Assembly: GCA_017477465.1 (NCBI GenBank)
Contig: JAFUVU010000047.1
Location: forward strand, 1 to 35,705
DNA from: Bacteroidales bacterium
GTDB lineage: Bacteria; Bacteroidota; Bacteroidia; Bacteroidales; UBA932
Direction: 5' to 3'
Length of the DNA stretch: 35,705 nucleotides
In this document: piece by piece, positions 1-7,342 of the stretch
How the letters are laid out: every line of letters begins with the position of its first letter
Numbering within the stretch: position 1 is the first letter of the stretch
Made by a program: the position numbers and the translations under genes
The notes under the pieces: generated by a model
Seen by the model: the letters and a program-made list of their open reading frames with translations, nothing else
What the model was told of the DNA's origin: nothing
Database searches by the model: none

Positions 1-156
1 CACCTGAAAGTCGCTTTCAACCTGCCTCGAGGTGCGGAATTGCCGATTTCCACACCTGAAAGTCGCTTTCAACCTGCCTCGAGGTGCGGAATTGCCGATT
101 CCCGCACCTGGAAGGCGCTTTCAACCTGCCTCGAGGTGCGGTTTTGCAGGTTTCCG
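1..156. repeat. 52-bp tandem repeat, three copies
   Basis: Three head-to-tail 52-bp units are visible at 1-52, 53-104 and 105-156, and a fourth begins at 157 and decays. The array continues off the left edge. Units 1 and 2 are nearly identical; unit 3 diverges in its first and last thirds. Inside the unit are small palindromes: GAAAG-TCG-CTTTC, and CCTCGAGG. CCGCACCT and AGGTGCGG also pair across the unit. There are no unique spacers and no cas genes, so this is not a CRISPR. It is probably a non-coding intergenic tandem array. Confidence 0.85.
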
Positions 157-413
157 CACCTGGGAAGGCCACGTTTGGGCTAAAGAGAAGGGAAGAGTTG
201 ATGGAGAGGGTATGTCCTGGAGCGAATTGGAAGAAAGGGGGACGTGCGAGGGCCTTGCGGAGGGAGTGGTGCCGCGCTAGCGGCATGACGGAGTCTGTTC
301 GACGACGTTACGGACCCGAAGGGGCCGTATAAGGAGGAGTTACGACGTCAAACGACCGGTGCCGCCCCCTTTCTGACAGCTGAGCGGAAGGGCATACCCT
401 CTCCGGCAACTGT

Positions 414-460
414 GAAGAGAGATTTCTCCACTCCGCCCTTCGGGCTCCGGTCGAAATGAC
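414..460 (+). repeat. Dispersed repeat family 2, copy 1
   Basis: This stretch begins GAAGAGAGATTTCTCC and ends GGTCGAAATGAC, with a CTTCGGGC-type centre. Related copies lie at 8421-8523 (two inverted copies inside polA) and 10110-10135 (before the sigma factor). The shared pattern is AGATT(C/T)-(C)TC ... CTTCG(C/T)TC ... GAATGAC. Its position between genes fits a dispersed repeat. Confidence 0.55.
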
Positions 461-547
461 AAAAACGTCACGCCTGCCAACGGGAGCAGCGCAAGGGAAG
501 GGAGAAAAGATTTCCTTGGTGCCGCTTACAAATCCGGTTTTTTTGCT

Positions 548-555
548 TATGTTTG
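548..555 (+). promoter_or_regulatory. Putative -7 box for ettA
   Basis: TATGTTTG matches the Bacteroidetes -7 consensus TAnnTTTG and lies 31 nt before the ettA start codon. No clear -33 TTTG was found at the usual spacing. Confidence 0.4.
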
Positions 556-586
556 CAAGAAATCATTCTAACAAAGCTGCTGCACT

Positions 587-2266
587 ATGGCCGACGAAAA
601 AATAATCTTCTCCATGAACGGAGTGTCCAAGATACTCCCTCACAATAACAAAGTCATCCTCAAGGACATATATCTTGGCTTCTTCTATGGGGCTAAAATC
701 GGCATTATCGGCCTTAACGGGTCGGGAAAATCGACGCTCCTGAAAATCATCGCCGGGGTGGAGAAATCTTACAGAGGAGAGGTTGTTTGGGCGCCCGGCT
801 ACAGCGTCGGCTATCTGGAGCAGGAGCCTCAGATGGATCCGGAAAAGACAGTGCTGGAAGTGGTGCAGGAAGGCGTGCAGCCTGTCATGGACCTTCTCAG
901 CGAATACAACGAGATTTCCATGAAGTTCATGGAGCCGATGGATGACGACGAGATGGCCCGCCTAATAGAGCGCCAAGGGGACCTGACGGAGCAGATAGAA
1001 CACGTAAACGGCTGGGAGATAGACTCTAAGCTCGAAAGGGCGATGGATGCCCTCCAGTGTCCTCCGGCCGATCAGCGCATAAAAGAACTCTCCGGAGGCG
1101 AGCGTCGCAGAGTGGCCCTTTGCAGGCTTCTTCTCCAGGAGCCCGACGTCCTCCTCCTCGACGAGCCCACCAACCACCTCGACACCGAGTCCATCCAGTG
1201 GCTGGAAGCCCACCTGCAGCAGTACAAGGGCACCGTCATCGCAGTAACGCACGACCGTTACTTCCTTGACAACGTGGCCGGCTGGATTCTGGAGCTGGAC
1301 CGCGGCGAAGGCATCCCCTGGAAGGGCAACTATTCTTCATGGCTGGAGCAGAAGACAAAGCGCCTCGCGCAGGAAGAAAAGGCCGAATCGAAGCGTCGCA
1401 AGACCCTGGAGCGGGAGCTCGAGTGGGTGCGCATGGCCCCCAAGGCCCGCCAGGCCAAGCAGAAAGCCCGTCTGGGCGCTTATGAGAAACTTGCATCGGC
1501 CGATGCCAAACAAAAGGAGGCCAATCTGGAGATATACATCCCCAACGGACCGCATCTGGGCAATAAGGTCATCACATTCAACGATGTATCAAAGGCTTAC
1601 GGCGACAAGCTGCTGTTCGAGCACCTGAGCTTCGAACTGCCGCCGGCCGGCATCGTGGGGGTAATCGGCCCTAACGGCGCCGGCAAAACTACGCTTTTCC
1701 GGCTGATCATGGGCATCGAGAAGCCCGACAGCGGAAGCATCGAGATAGGCGAAACGGTAAAGATTTCCTACGTTGACCAGCAGCACCGCTCCATCGACCC
1801 GGAAAAAACTGTGTATGAGACAATTGCCGGCAATTCCGAATGGGTGCGAATGGGCGGCCGCGACGTTAACGCCCGCGCCTGGGTGTCCCGCTTCAACTTC
1901 TCAGGGGCCGATCAGGAAAAGCTCTGCGGCGTCCTCTCCGGCGGTGAGCGCAACCGCCTCCACCTGGCCCTGACGCTTAAGGACGAAGGCAACGTCCTCC
2001 TACTGGACGAACCTACCAACGACGTGGATGTGAACACCATACGCGCACTGGAGGAAGGCCTCGACGGCTTCGCCGGCTGCGTAGTCGTAGTTAGCCACGA
2101 CCGTTGGTTCCTGGACCGTATCGCCACCCACATCCTTGCCTACGAAGGCGACGGCAAAGTAGTGTTCTTCGAAGGCAACTATCAGGAGTACGAGGCCAAC
2201 AGAAAAATGCGCCTGGGTCCTGATGCAGAGCCCAAGCGCTTCAAATACAAGAAGTTGATGGAGTAA
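587..2266 (+). CDS. ettA: Energy-dependent translational throttle protein EttA (ABC-F ATPase)
   Basis: This is a 559-residue ABC-F protein of the usual EttA length, with two ATP-binding cassettes and no membrane segments. Cassette 1 has a Walker A loop at residues 42-50 (GLNGSGKST), an LSGGE signature near 168-172 and Walker B LLLDEPTNHLD with the catalytic Glu near 193. Cassette 2 has GPNGAGKTT, LSGGERNR and LLLDEPTNDVD. A charged linker rich in Lys, Arg and Glu lies between them, as in other ABC-F factors. Known family role: cytosolic, binds the ribosomal E site and gates early elongation according to the ATP/ADP ratio. The gene is monocistronic and convergent with the esterase gene, with only four bases between their stop codons. 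The ATG at 587 gives the normal EttA N-terminus. Confidence 0.95.
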   Translation: MADEKIIFSMNGVSKILPHNNKVILKDIYLGFFYGAKIGIIGLNGSGKSTLLKIIAGVEKSYRGEVVWAPGYSVGYLEQEPQMDPEKTVLEVVQEGVQPVMDLLSEYNEISMKFMEPMDDDEMARLIERQGDLTEQIEHVNGWEIDSKLERAMDALQCPPADQRIKELSGGERRRVALCRLLLQEPDVLLLDEPTNHLDTESIQWLEAHLQQYKGTVIAVTHDRYFLDNVAGWILELDRGEGIPWKGNYSSWLEQKTKRLAQEEKAESKRRKTLERELEWVRMAPKARQAKQKARLGAYEKLASADAKQKEANLEIYIPNGPHLGNKVITFNDVSKAYGDKLLFEHLSFELPPAGIVGVIGPNGAGKTTLFRLIMGIEKPDSGSIEIGETVKISYVDQQHRSIDPEKTVYETIAGNSEWVRMGGRDVNARAWVSRFNFSGADQEKLCGVLSGGERNRLHLALTLKDEGNVLLLDEPTNDVDVNTIRALEEGLDGFAGCVVVVSHDRWFLDRIATHILAYEGDGKVVFFEGNYQEYEANRKMRLGPDAEPKRFKYKKLME

Positions 2267-2270
2267 AAGC

Positions 2271-3362
2271 TTACTTTATTCCGTACTTCCGCAGTATCTT
2301 CAGGAGAGATTTTTCTATCGAGCGCTCCCAGAGGAAATAGCCGTAATCGTCGGGATGGGTGCCATCGACGGACCATTCCCGGTTACCGTCATCGGCATTG
2401 GTTTGGATGAAATATACGTCCTTGTACTTTTTGACGGCGATTTTCATCAGGGGATCGGCCATTTGCTGCTTGTCGTTTTCAACTTTTTCCACGCTCGTGT
2501 TGAAGTTGCGTTTCTCGCGCCTTATCGTCTGCTGGAAGATAAGGGGCTTGCCGGGATGCGCCGCCTGCAGCTTCTCGATGAAGGGGAAGAGGCGCTCTTT
2601 TATCATGTCGGCACCCGGGTTGGAGAAGCTGTCGAAGACGAAGGCATCGGCATCGGTGTCGCAGAGGACATCGGCAAAGTAAGGCTGCATTTTGCAGTTG
2701 CCGCTGCAGCCAAGGGACAGCATCTGGATGCCGGTGCGACGGGTGAACTGGTCGGGGTAGGACATGCCGGCGCGGCTCGTGGAAATGCCGTGTGTGAAGC
2801 TTGAGCCGAAAATGGCGACCCTGTGGCGGAAGGGGCTCTCAATGGCCTCCAGCACCTTTCCTTCCTGCACGCCGATGCGGATGGACGACATGTCGCAGTA
2901 GATAGGAAGGTAAATGAGGCACTCTTTCATCGAGCCGTCCATGTTGCTTATGAGGGTCATGCTGGCGTCCGGGTTCTTGAAGGAAGGCGCGACGCAGGCA
3001 GCCCAGAGCCATTTTCCGTCCTTTTTGATGTAAAGGTCGTAGCCATGGCTGGCGAGGCGCATGGTGCTGTTGCTCTGGAAGGAGGTAAGGTCTCCCTTCG
3101 CCTTGATTTTGATGGTGGGAGAGTTGGTGCGGAATACGACCGCCAGGCCGGCTGGGCACCTCACCTGCAGGTTTTCGCCCGGGGTGAAGCCTTTGTATTT
3201 CACGGTATCAACCCTATGGTAGGGGTTGGGAGTGGGCATGAGCTTGCCGATGAGGTTAAGCTCTGAAGCTTCCGTGTAGTTGTATTTTACATTGTCCTTC
3301 TGGGCATTGGCTGCGACTGCCACACACAGCAGCGCCGCCATGATAAGTAAACGTGGTCTCAT
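2271..3362 (-). CDS. Secreted SGNH/GDSL-family esterase
   Basis: This is a 363-residue protein with a cleavable signal peptide (residues 1-21, ending ANAQ). An N-terminal beta domain carries the GxDLY signature (GYDLY near 107-111). An SGNH hydrolase domain follows. Block I reads FGSSFTHG with the likely nucleophile Ser188, GCSGN supplies the oxyanion hole near 218-222, and DGTHPDD supplies catalytic Asp333 and His336. This matches the Lipase_GDSL_3 plus GxDLY family, which is probably carbohydrate-active (deacetylation), but the substrate is not known. It starts 8 nt after the GH3 stop codon, so the two are probably co-transcribed and the enzyme may strip acyl groups from the oligosaccharides the GH3 hydrolyses. 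The final residues are basic and unremarkable. Confidence 0.85.
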   Translation of the reverse strand: MRPRLLIMAALLCVAVAANAQKDNVKYNYTEASELNLIGKLMPTPNPYHRVDTVKYKGFTPGENLQVRCPAGLAVVFRTNSPTIKIKAKGDLTSFQSNSTMRLASHGYDLYIKKDGKWLWAACVAPSFKNPDASMTLISNMDGSMKECLIYLPIYCDMSSIRIGVQEGKVLEAIESPFRHRVAIFGSSFTHGISTSRAGMSYPDQFTRRTGIQMLSLGCSGNCKMQPYFADVLCDTDADAFVFDSFSNPGADMIKERLFPFIEKLQAAHPGKPLIFQQTIRREKRNFNTSVEKVENDKQQMADPLMKIAVKKYKDVYFIQTNADDGNREWSVDGTHPDDYGYFLWERSIEKSLLKILRKYGIK

Positions 3363-3370
3363 AAAGCAAC

Positions 3371-5593
3371 TTAGATCGAAAATTCAAGGTCGGCCTTTAT
3401 ATCGGCGGAAGAGAAGCCGATCAGGGCGTGGAACTCGCCGGGTTCGGCCACCCATTCGTGCTTGTCGGCATCGAAGAAGCTGAGGGCGTCTTTGCCGAAG
3501 CTCATCTCTATGCGACGGCTCTCGCCCGGCCCCAGGTACACTTTTTCGAAGCCTTTAAGCTCCTTGGAAGGGCGCTCGACGGATGCCTCGGTGTCGCTGA
3601 TATAGAGCTGAACCACCTCAGCGCCAGCCACTTCGCCGGTATTGCGAAGAGTTGCCGACACTGTCCAGCCGCTGCCGGAACGCTTGATGGAAGCATCGGC
3701 AAGTTCAAAGCTTGTATAGCTGAGTCCATGGCCGAAAGCGTACTGCACGGGGATGTTCTTAGTATCATACCAGCGATAGCCGATGAAGACGCCTTCGTCG
3801 TAATACTCCTGCCACCACTTATTGCCTTCTTCCTTGATGCCGGGGTACTGGCGAGGGGTCTTGAGAGGGCCGTCGGCAAGGGCCAGAGGCATGGTGAAAG
3901 GAAGCTTGCCTGAAGGGTTCACTGCGCCGGTGAGGACGTCCACGAGGGCGTGTCCGCTCTCGGAGCCGCCGTACCAGCCCTGGACGATGGCGTTCACCTT
4001 GTCGGCCCAAGGCATGGCGCAAGGGCTGCCGGAGATATTCACTACCACCATCGGCTTACCCGTTGCTGCAAGCGCCTCAATCAGAGCATCTTGGCCGTAG
4101 GGCAGGACAATATCTTCGCGGTCCGTGCCTTCGTTGTCCTGGTATTTGCTCTTGTTGAGACCGCCGATGAAAAGGATGCAGGAAGCATCTTGGGCCGATG
4201 CCACCGCCGCGGCCGTAAGCTGCTCAGCGCTACGGCTGTCGGCAAGATTCTGGCCAGTGACAACCTTGTTGTAAACGGTTGTGGTGTCGCCTACGTAGCC
4301 GCGCTCCCAGACCACATCGGCCTTGCCGTCGAAGGCCTCGTGAAGGGCGTCCAGAGGAATCACCTCGTACTTGGTTTTGAGGTTGGAGGAGCCGCCGCCC
4401 ACCACCATCATCTTGTAGGCGTTCTCGCCCACTATCAGGAGTTTACCGCCCTGAGGGACCTGCAGAGGCAGGGTGCCGTCGTTCTTGAGGAGCACAAGGC
4501 CGTCGGCAGCAATCTTGCGCGCTGCGGCGAAATGCTCGGGCGAGGTGAAACTGCCGAAGTGCTGCTCCGGAGCCATGGAGGTGCGGAAGATGGTTCTGAG
4601 GACGCGGGAGGCCTTGTCGTTCAGACCTTCCTCGCTGGCGCGGCCGTCGCGGAGGCGCTCCAGGTAAGGCTTGGCCAGATGATAATTGCTATAACTGTCT
4701 GACGCATTGCCGCTTAGGCCGTTTGTCCAGGTGCCCATCTCAATGTCCAGGCCATTGGCTGCAGCCTCGTCGTCGTCGCGGCATCCGCCCCAGTCGCTCA
4801 CCACTACGCCGTCAAAGCCCCACTCGTCCTTGAGGATGTCGCAGAGGAGCTTCTTGTTGTGGCAGTTGAACTGGCCGTTATAAAGATTGTACGAGCCCAT
4901 GATAGCCCATGCGCCACCTTCCTTAACGGCAGCCTTGAAGGCCGGCAGATAAATCTCGTAGAGGGTGCGGTCGTCCACTATGGAGTTGGTGGAAGTGCGC
5001 TTTGTCTCCTGGTTGTTGACGGCGAAGTGCTTCACGCAGGCGGCCACGCCATTTGCCTGGACTCCCTGAATATAAGGCACTACCAGCTGTCCGGCGAGGT
5101 ACGGGTCTTCGCCCATGTACTCGAAGGTGCGGCCGTTTAGCGGGGTACGGCCCATATTGATGCCGGGGCCAAGAAGGATGTCCTTCTCGCGATACTTGGC
5201 TTCCTGGCCGATGCAGTCGCCATACAGGCGGCTAAGTTCCCTGTCCCAGGTGGCGGCAAGGTTCACAAGTGCGGGGAAAGCCGTGCAGGAGTCGTTGGTC
5301 CAGCCGGCCTGGTCCCATTCGTCCCAGAGAACCTCGGGGCGGATTCCGTGAGGGCCGTCGGTGTGCCAGAGCTCCGGAATACCCAGTCTGGGCACGCCGG
5401 CGCTGGAAAACTTCGACTGAGCGTGGGTGATGGCGACCTTCTCCTCCAGCGTCATCCGCTGCAGGGCATCCTGCACCCGCTCCTCAAGCGGAGCTTCTGG
5501 GTTAAGGTACACGGGTCCATCGGCCCTCTTCTTGGGAGAGCAACTCAATACCAGCAGCAAAGCCGCCGCTGCAACAAAAAATCTGTGGCGCAT
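3371..5593 (-). CDS. GH3 beta-glucosidase-like lipoprotein
   Basis: This is a 740-residue glycoside hydrolase family 3 enzyme. The N-terminus is a lipoprotein signal with the modified Cys at 18 (VLSC). The GH3 N domain (about 35-330) contains the KHFAVNNQE substrate-binding segment and VVVSDWGG with the nucleophile Asp267. The GH3 C domain (about 370-620) contains the NEGTDRED loop expected near the acid/base. A fibronectin-III-like domain ends the protein. Family activity is exo-cleavage of beta-linked glucose, or sometimes xylose, from oligosaccharides, most likely in the periplasm. It heads a two-gene unit with the SGNH esterase. Its start codon lies inside palindromic element A, so the element forms its 5' leader. 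Exact specificity cannot be read from sequence. Confidence 0.92.
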   Translation of the reverse strand: MRHRFFVAAAALLLVLSCSPKKRADGPVYLNPEAPLEERVQDALQRMTLEEKVAITHAQSKFSSAGVPRLGIPELWHTDGPHGIRPEVLWDEWDQAGWTNDSCTAFPALVNLAATWDRELSRLYGDCIGQEAKYREKDILLGPGINMGRTPLNGRTFEYMGEDPYLAGQLVVPYIQGVQANGVAACVKHFAVNNQETKRTSTNSIVDDRTLYEIYLPAFKAAVKEGGAWAIMGSYNLYNGQFNCHNKKLLCDILKDEWGFDGVVVSDWGGCRDDDEAAANGLDIEMGTWTNGLSGNASDSYSNYHLAKPYLERLRDGRASEEGLNDKASRVLRTIFRTSMAPEQHFGSFTSPEHFAAARKIAADGLVLLKNDGTLPLQVPQGGKLLIVGENAYKMMVVGGGSSNLKTKYEVIPLDALHEAFDGKADVVWERGYVGDTTTVYNKVVTGQNLADSRSAEQLTAAAVASAQDASCILFIGGLNKSKYQDNEGTDREDIVLPYGQDALIEALAATGKPMVVVNISGSPCAMPWADKVNAIVQGWYGGSESGHALVDVLTGAVNPSGKLPFTMPLALADGPLKTPRQYPGIKEEGNKWWQEYYDEGVFIGYRWYDTKNIPVQYAFGHGLSYTSFELADASIKRSGSGWTVSATLRNTGEVAGAEVVQLYISDTEASVERPSKELKGFEKVYLGPGESRRIEMSFGKDALSFFDADKHEWVAEPGEFHALIGFSSADIKADLEFSI

Positions 5594-5691
5594 AATATAT
5601 TAACAATCAATAATTTCCTGAAATCAAGTGTGTCTTTTTGCCGCACTTGATTTTCACAAATCGCTGTGGGATAGGGATTTACGTGACAAGC
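5583..5691. repeat. 109-bp palindromic element, copy A
   Basis: The core is at 5621-5653: AAATCAAGTGTG, a 9-nt loop TCTTTTTGC, then CGCACTTGATTT. Applying the common 38-33-38 geometry places the ends at 5583 and 5691. The right end (TTACGTGACAAG) is recognisable against the other copies, while the left arm is degenerate. It lies between the divergent GH3 and nitroreductase genes and overlaps the GH3 start codon (5591-5593). Confidence 0.8.
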
Positions 5692-5745
5692 GATTTGTTT
5701 CACAAAAATACTGGTTTCCAGGCTATTTTACAAAACTTTTTTGCC

Positions 5746-5753
5746 TATCTTTG
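5746..5753 (+). promoter_or_regulatory. Putative -7 box for the nitroreductase gene
   Basis: TATCTTTG is a perfect TAnnTTTG match 13 nt before the start codon. The -33 region is not clear. Confidence 0.5.
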
Positions 5754-5766
5754 AAGAAAAATTCTT

Positions 5767-6402
5767 ATGGCCGATAATTATCTGGAATACAGGCAGCAAG
5801 AGCTCTCCGACGCGCAGAAGAAGGTCGTCGTCAGGCGCAGCTACCCTTCGCTGGACACGCTCCTGCACAGGAACCGCAGCTACAGAGGCTTCGACGCCGC
5901 AGTGCAAGTAACTGAGCGTGAGCTAAAAGAGCTCGTCGGCACCGTGCCGCTGACAGCCTCGGGGATGAACAGGCAGGTGCTAAGATTCAGGCTTGTCACA
6001 GGGGAATCGGCCCGCAAAGTTTGGCCGATTATCACCCTCGGCGGCGCACTCCCCGAGGAGCATCTCCCCAAACCCGGCACCGAGCCTGGAGCGTTCATCG
6101 TCGTCTGCACCACTGTCCCCGAAGACAAAGTGGCCGATATCGACCTTGGCTTCGCAGCCCAGAGCATCCTCCTCAAAGCCTGCGAGAAAGGCCTCGGAGG
6201 CTGTTTCATCCTAAATTTCCGCAAAGATGCACTCCGTGAGGCGCTGGATCTGCCCCTTGAGCCCGTCGCCGTCATCGCCATCGGCAAACCGGCCGAAGCC
6301 ATCTTCCTAAAACCCGCCTCCCCCGGCGACAGCCTTAAATATTACCGCAAAGACGGCATCCACTACGTCCCCAAACTCGGCACAGAGAGTCTGCTAATCT
6401 GA
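5767..6402 (+). CDS. Nitroreductase-family flavoprotein
   Basis: This 211-residue cytosolic protein has the nitroreductase fold signatures: an NRSYRGF segment near residues 36-42, where family members bind the FMN phosphate, and a DLGFAAQSILLKACEKGLGG helix followed by an IAIGKP strand. Family members are FMN-dependent NAD(P)H oxidoreductases acting on quinones, nitro compounds or unknown physiological substrates. No specific substrate can be assigned. It is a single gene with its own promoter box, divergent from the GH3 unit. A small minus-strand gene remnant overlaps its last codons. Confidence 0.85.
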   Translation: MADNYLEYRQQELSDAQKKVVVRRSYPSLDTLLHRNRSYRGFDAAVQVTERELKELVGTVPLTASGMNRQVLRFRLVTGESARKVWPIITLGGALPEEHLPKPGTEPGAFIVVCTTVPEDKVADIDLGFAAQSILLKACEKGLGGCFILNFRKDALREALDLPLEPVAVIAIGKPAEAIFLKPASPGDSLKYYRKDGIHYVPKLGTESLLI

Positions 6403-6507
6403 AGTCGCCAGCTCATACCTGAGCGTCCAGCCAGGGCCGATAGCGCTGTACGGTTCCAGGCAGGCGATGCGGTGATTGGACCAGAAAACGGTGCGGAGGC
6501 AGGGAAC
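6394..6507 (-). pseudogene. Possible 3' remnant of an aldose-epimerase-like gene
   Basis: About 37 codons on the minus strand, ending in TAG at 6394-6396, translate to a peptide containing WSNHRIACLEPYSAIGPGW. This resembles the C-terminal end of galactose mutarotase-like proteins, where an xxEPxxA segment is followed by a short beta strand. Nothing upstream continues the similarity, and the region runs into the leader of the next plus-strand gene. It could be chance, so this is a weak call based on pattern only. Confidence 0.22.
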
Positions 6508-6550
6508 ATCGGCACTGATAAAAAAATTTTGTAAACAAAGCACCAATACT

Positions 6551-7324
6551 ATGAAAACCATTAAACTATTCTTGGCCGGCGCGTTACTGATTGCTGCCAT
6601 GCCGGCCGGCGCACAGAATATTTGCGCACACAGAGGTTTCTGGAAGTGCAAGGAAGCTCATAAAACGCAGAATTCCATTGCGTCGCTCCGTCTTGCGCAG
6701 GAAAACGAATTCTGGGGCAGCGAGTTTGACGTCCATCTGACGGCCGATGACGTAATAGTAGTAAACCACGACCCTTCCCTCAACGGAATTCCCATTCATA
6801 CAAGCACTTACGCCAAGCTCTTGGAAACCAAGCTCAAGAATGGCGAGTCCATCCCCACCCTGGACCAGTACATCGAGCAGGGCACCAAGTCCGATTGCGT
6901 GATGGTTCTGGAAATCAAGCCCCAGGACACCGAGGAGAGGACCCTGCAGCTAACATCGGCATGCATGGAAGCGCTCAAAAGGCACGATATGCTGGACCCT
7001 AAGCGCGTGATGTTCATATCCTTCAGCTACGCGGCCTGCGAATGGATAGCCCGCGAGCTTCCGGAGTTCACCAACCAGTACCTGAGCGGCGACAAGGATC
7101 CCGAAACCGTCCACGCAAGCGGCATCAACGGCATTGATTATCACTATATTGCTTTTTACCGCCATCCGGACTGGGTGGAGCGTGCCCACAAACTCGGAAT
7201 GAGCGTGAACGTATGGACGGTGGACTGCAAAAAGGTAATGCGCTACGTCCGCGACCTTGGAGTGGACGCCATCACCACCAACAAACCTTTGGTAGCAAGG
7301 GAGATTATGAGCAAATCAAAATAA
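6551..7324 (+). CDS. Secreted glycerophosphodiester phosphodiesterase-family protein
   Basis: Starting at the ATG at 6551, the product is 257 residues with a clear signal peptide (MKTIKLFLAG to AGAQ, about residues 1-22). An in-frame upstream start at 6476 would put 25 non-signal residues in front, so it was rejected. The GDPD TIM-barrel motifs are present: HRG at 27-29, the ExD pair Glu58 and Asp60, His73 (NHDPSLNG), a Glu in VLEIKP and a late WTVD strand. Family members cleave glycerophosphodiesters to glycerol-3-phosphate and an alcohol, here probably in the periplasm. polA begins 18 nt after its stop codon but has its own promoter box. Confidence 0.88.
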   Translation: MKTIKLFLAGALLIAAMPAGAQNICAHRGFWKCKEAHKTQNSIASLRLAQENEFWGSEFDVHLTADDVIVVNHDPSLNGIPIHTSTYAKLLETKLKNGESIPTLDQYIEQGTKSDCVMVLEIKPQDTEERTLQLTSACMEALKRHDMLDPKRVMFISFSYAACEWIARELPEFTNQYLSGDKDPETVHASGINGIDYHYIAFYRHPDWVERAHKLGMSVNVWTVDCKKVMRYVRDLGVDAITTNKPLVAREIMSKSK

Positions 7325-7328
7325 TTAG

Positions 7329-7336
7329 TATCTTTG
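7329..7336 (+). promoter_or_regulatory. Putative -7 box for polA
   Basis: TATCTTTG lies only 6 nt before the polA ATG at 7343. If it is used, transcription would begin at or next to the start codon, giving a leaderless or near-leaderless mRNA. Confidence 0.45.
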
Positions 7337-7342
7337 AGGATT

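Larger units (their letters stand above)
157..586. other. Non-coding region upstream of ettA
   Basis: No convincing gene is present; the open frames here have low-complexity translations that follow the repeats. The stretch contains the decayed fourth tandem unit, a dispersed repeat copy (414-460) and the ettA promoter box. I see no tRNA or other RNA gene. Confidence 0.6.

Noticed and set aside
1-156. CRISPR array
   Set aside because: The units are contiguous 52-bp repeats with no unique spacers, and no cas genes are present.
1-586. Small proteins or a tRNA in the left flank
   Set aside because: The frames are repeat-derived and low in complexity, and no cloverleaf with a TTCGA-type arm was found.
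6476-6550. Upstream start for the GDPD-family gene
   Set aside because: It would place 25 non-hydrophobic residues before a clear signal peptide.
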